From contig JAFLCM010000130.1 of NCBI GenBank assembly GCA_017303565.1, positions 1 to 6,949 on the forward strand: a DNA stretch of 6,949 nt, in the 5' to 3' direction. A program made the translations under genes and the position numbers. Below, one piece after another: positions 5,597 to 6,949 of the stretch (position 1 is its first letter; the number at the start of each line of letters is the position of its first letter). Origin of the DNA: Planctomycetota bacterium (GTDB lineage Bacteria; Planctomycetota; Phycisphaerae; Phycisphaerales; UBA1924). The notes under the pieces are model-generated. The model had not been told where the DNA came from and ran no database searches. It saw only the letters and a program-made list of their open reading frames with translations.

Positions 5597-6336
5597 AGCC
5601 GCTCGGCGTGGAAGTCCGGCAGGCCAAGTTTCTTGATCTTCGCCATGGTGGTGTCGGTGTCGTACGACACGCGCCGGACCTCGAGGGTCATGTCACCGGT
5701 GTCGAGGATCGCCCACGAAGCGTTTGGGTCGCGGTCGCGCGGCTGGCCCACGCTGCCGGGGTTCATCAGCACGCGCCGGTCTTCCTCGAGGAGCAGCAGC
5801 GTGCTCCCGCCCACCGGCTTGCTCTCGACCTGATCCGGGAACACGGGGCGGACCACCGGCGCGGTGAACACGCTGGGGATGTGGGTGTGCCCGACGGCCC
5901 CGAACCGCTGCTTGAAGCAGTTGAACGCCCGCGCCGCCGCCTCGGCGTCGTACAGGTAGTCGTACTTCCGCGGCCCGAACAGCCCGTGGGTGATCGCCAC
6001 GCCCTCGACCTCGGTCTCGGCCCGCAGGCTGCCCAGGAGGTGCAGGTGCCGCTCGGTCAGGAGCGAGCGGGTGATCTCCAGGGAGTTCTTGGCGCGGAGG
6101 TTCATCGCCAGCCCGTGCGAAGGCCCCTTGATCAGGGCCTCGTCGTGGTTGCCCATCACCAGCGCGTGGCAGACGTCGAAGGCCAGGTCGATGCACTTGT
6201 GGGGGTCGGGGCCGTAGCCCACGAGGTCGCCCAGGCACACGACCTTGTCGATCGCGTTGCGCTCGACATCGCGCACGACGCCGACGAGGGCCTCGTAGTT
6301 CGCGTGGATGTCGGCGATGAGCGCCAGTCGCGCCAT
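5581..6336 (-). CDS. Calcineurin-like metallophosphoesterase (YfcE/MJ0936-type)
   Basis: This 251-residue protein is a predicted two-metal phosphodiesterase or phosphatase of the calcineurin-like superfamily. All metal motifs are in order: D9 and H11 in IADIHAN, D37 in GDLVGYGPDP (36-45), N63 and H64 in MGNHDE, H117 in ITHG, and GHTH (149-152). The C-terminal NPGSVGQPRDRDPNASWAI (192-210) is typical of the small YfcE-like branch. The natural substrate of these proteins is usually unknown. No signal peptide. The start at 6336 puts the first metal motif at residue 9, and GGAAGG about 8 bases upstream is a fair ribosome-binding site. An in-frame ATG at 6438 would add 34 residues unlike the family and would begin almost at the preceding terminator. 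Stop TGA. It heads the minus-strand run. Confidence 0.93.
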   Translation of the reverse strand: MARLALIADIHANYEALVGVVRDVERNAIDKVVCLGDLVGYGPDPHKCIDLAFDVCHALVMGNHDEALIKGPSHGLAMNLRAKNSLEITRSLLTERHLHLLGSLRAETEVEGVAITHGLFGPRKYDYLYDAEAAARAFNCFKQRFGAVGHTHIPSVFTAPVVRPVFPDQVESKPVGGSTLLLLEEDRRVLMNPGSVGQPRDRDPNASWAILDTGDMTLEVRRVSYDTDTTMAKIKKLGLPDFHAERLKVGG

Positions 6337-6339
6337 GCA

Positions 6340-6366
6340 CGGGGCCTTCCGGAAAACCGGGCCCCG
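6340..6366 (-). promoter_or_regulatory. Possible hairpin covering the phosphoesterase ribosome-binding site
   Basis: Six bases at 6340-6345 (CGGGGC) pair with 6361-6366 (GCCCCG). Inside lies CCGG-AAAA-CCGG (6349-6360), a four-base stem with a four-base loop, offset by a three-base bulge. The minus-strand Shine-Dalgarno GGAAGG (6345-6350) lies in the arm and bulge, and the ATG is 3 bases away. It could limit translation, but GC-rich DNA forms such stems easily. Confidence 0.35.
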
Positions 6367-6387
6367 GACGACGGAGCCTTCGCTGCG

Positions 6388-6393
6388 AGTGTA
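6388..6393 (-). promoter_or_regulatory. Weak -10 candidate for the phosphoesterase gene
   Basis: The minus strand reads TACACT about 50 bases upstream of the ATG, downstream of a terminator, which is a sensible place for a promoter. The hexamer 17 bases further upstream (GGGCGT) does not look like a -35 box, so support is slight. Confidence 0.25.
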
Positions 6394-6444
6394 GAGAGAG
6401 ACGCGCCGAGACGCCCGGAGCGCCGGACACGCCGCCAAGAAACG

Positions 6445-6471
6445 AAAAAACCCCGACGCCGGGCCGGGGTT
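6445..6471 (-). terminator. Rho-independent terminator on the minus strand
   Basis: The minus strand has AACCCCG (6471-6465), a 9-base loop, CGGGGTT (6455-6449), then T residues to 6445, giving six T in a row. It would end transcription from a minus-strand gene lying to the right. A stop codon TGA at 6499-6497 sits 25 bases upstream of it. The plus strand has no T-run after the stem, so it does not serve plus-strand genes. Confidence 0.75.
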
Positions 6472-6496
6472 GGTTGGGAATCCTGATCGGAGGCGT

Positions 6497-6520
6497 TCAG
6501 CGGGGGGAGGGAGCCGTCGC
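6497..6520 (-). other. Possible remnant: last codons of a minus-strand gene
   Basis: In the frame ending with TGA at 6499-6497 the minus strand encodes an Ala/Pro-rich tail ending TAPSPR, followed at a normal distance by the terminator. This is what the end of a real gene looks like, but only a handful of codons precede the point where channel sequence begins on the other strand. The rest of that gene would be missing at a junction near 6507-6525. The call rests on position alone. Confidence 0.3.
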
Positions 6521-6949
6521 GGGGGCGGCCGCCGGCATGGCGGCGGTGTTTGCCACGCCCATCGCCGCCGTCCTGCTCGCCGTGGAGCTGCTGCTCTTTG
6601 AGTGGAAGCCGCGCAGCTTCATCCCCGTCGCGGTGGCCGCCATGGTGGCAGCCGTGCTGCGGGTGCCGCTGCTGGGGGCGGGGCCGATCTTCGCGGTGGT
6701 CCCGCACGAGGTGCTGTCGCCGGCGATGCTGGGCTTTGCCCTGGCGATTGGCATCCTGGTCGGGCTCGGTTCCGGCGCGCTGACCGCCCTGGTGTATGCC
6801 TGCGAGGATCTGTTCGCCAAGCTGCCGGTGCACTGGATGTGGTGGCCGGCGCTCGGCGGCCTCGTGGTGGGCCTGGGCGGCGTGCTCGATCCGCGCGTGC
6901 TCGGCGTCGGTTATGAAACCATCCACCAGCTCATGCAGGGCGACCTGCT
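6516..6949 (+). CDS. ClC-family chloride channel/transporter, internal fragment
   Basis: The plus-strand frame (codons from 6516) encodes VAGAAAGMAAVFATPIAAVL followed by LAVELLLFEWKPRSFIPVAV. This is the highly conserved region around helices H to J of ClC chloride channels and Cl-/H+ exchangers, integral inner-membrane proteins. Further hydrophobic segments are about 6699-6786 (around ALAIGILVGLGSGALTALVY) and 6836-6886 (around WWPALGGLVVGLGGVL). RVLGVGYETI near the end is a family motif. The frame stays open to the window edge. The N-terminal half, including the GREGP selectivity segment, is missing. Upstream sequence in this frame is unrelated and contains the minus-strand terminator, and there is no start or ribosome-binding site, so the gene is cut at about 6507-6525. 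GAT, GAA and TAT codons are more frequent than in the central genes, suggesting another source. Confidence 0.85.

Noticed and set aside
6337..6438. Longer phosphoesterase starting at 6438
   Set aside because: The extra 34 residues do not resemble the family, the first metal motif would be displaced, and the start would lie 7 bases from the terminator T-run. A ribosome-binding site supports 6336.
5485..6486. Plus-strand open frame opposite the phosphoesterase
   Set aside because: It begins inside a heptamer array and runs over a gene with intact metal motifs on the other strand; the translation has no motif.
6156..6926. Minus-strand open frame opposite the ClC fragment
   Set aside because: It runs through a clear terminator and out of frame through the phosphoesterase start. 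The ClC frame on the other strand carries conserved membrane motifs.
1..6949. tRNA, rRNA or insertion sequence
   Set aside because: I saw no tRNA-like cloverleaf, rRNA stretch, transposase motif or terminal inverted repeats with target duplication on either strand.

Overview
The window is a GC-rich bacterial stretch. Its central part, roughly 1.7 to 6.5 kb, looks like a planctomycete of the Phycisphaerae type. That is an inference from protein style, codon choice and a palindromic repeat that I recall as common in that phylum; no search was run. Five genes lie head to tail on the minus strand. In order of transcription they are: a calcineurin-like metallophosphoesterase (6336-5581), a SRAP/YedK-type abasic-site shield protein (5462-4665), a small HExxH zincin (4598-4161), an alternative GlmU-like sugar nucleotidyltransferase with a left-handed beta-helix (3982-2747), and a PolA-type 5'-3' exonuclease (starting at 2674). 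A rho-independent terminator at 6445-6471 separates this group from an older minus-strand gene, of which only the last codons (stop at 6497-6499) seem to remain.

The two ends do not fit this picture. On the left, the exonuclease frame never stops. Near 1687-1735 it runs straight into a galactose-oxidase/glyoxal-oxidase-like copper radical oxidase with all five expected active-site residues. The resulting open frame is at least 891 codons and leaves the window. On the right, from about 6516, the plus strand carries a ClC chloride channel that begins inside a membrane helix, with no N-terminal half and no start. Composition differs between the three segments: the left is richer in GCG/CGC/GGG-type codons, and the right uses more GAT/GAA/TAT. 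The simplest reading is that both ends are joined to the central segment by chimeric assembly or by recombination; the left join happens to keep the frame. A genuine nuclease-oxidase fusion is possible but biologically unlikely.

The most distinctive native feature is in the gaps between genes. Three of the four spacers carry degenerate tandem arrays with a period of 7 bases, and the spacer before the exonuclease carries a period-8 array. Two spacers contain the same two array classes: an (NR)TGCGC class and a C-rich TTCCCA-like class. In the 178-base spacer, two TGCGC arrays face each other around a TTCCCA array. In addition, a perfect 7-bp-arm palindrome has been absorbed in frame into the exonuclease gene.

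Functionally, SRAP and the 5'-3' exonuclease both relate to DNA repair, the GlmU-like protein to amino-sugar nucleotide supply, and the phosphoesterase and zincin are general housekeeping enzymes. I see no clear evidence that these genes form one dedicated system.
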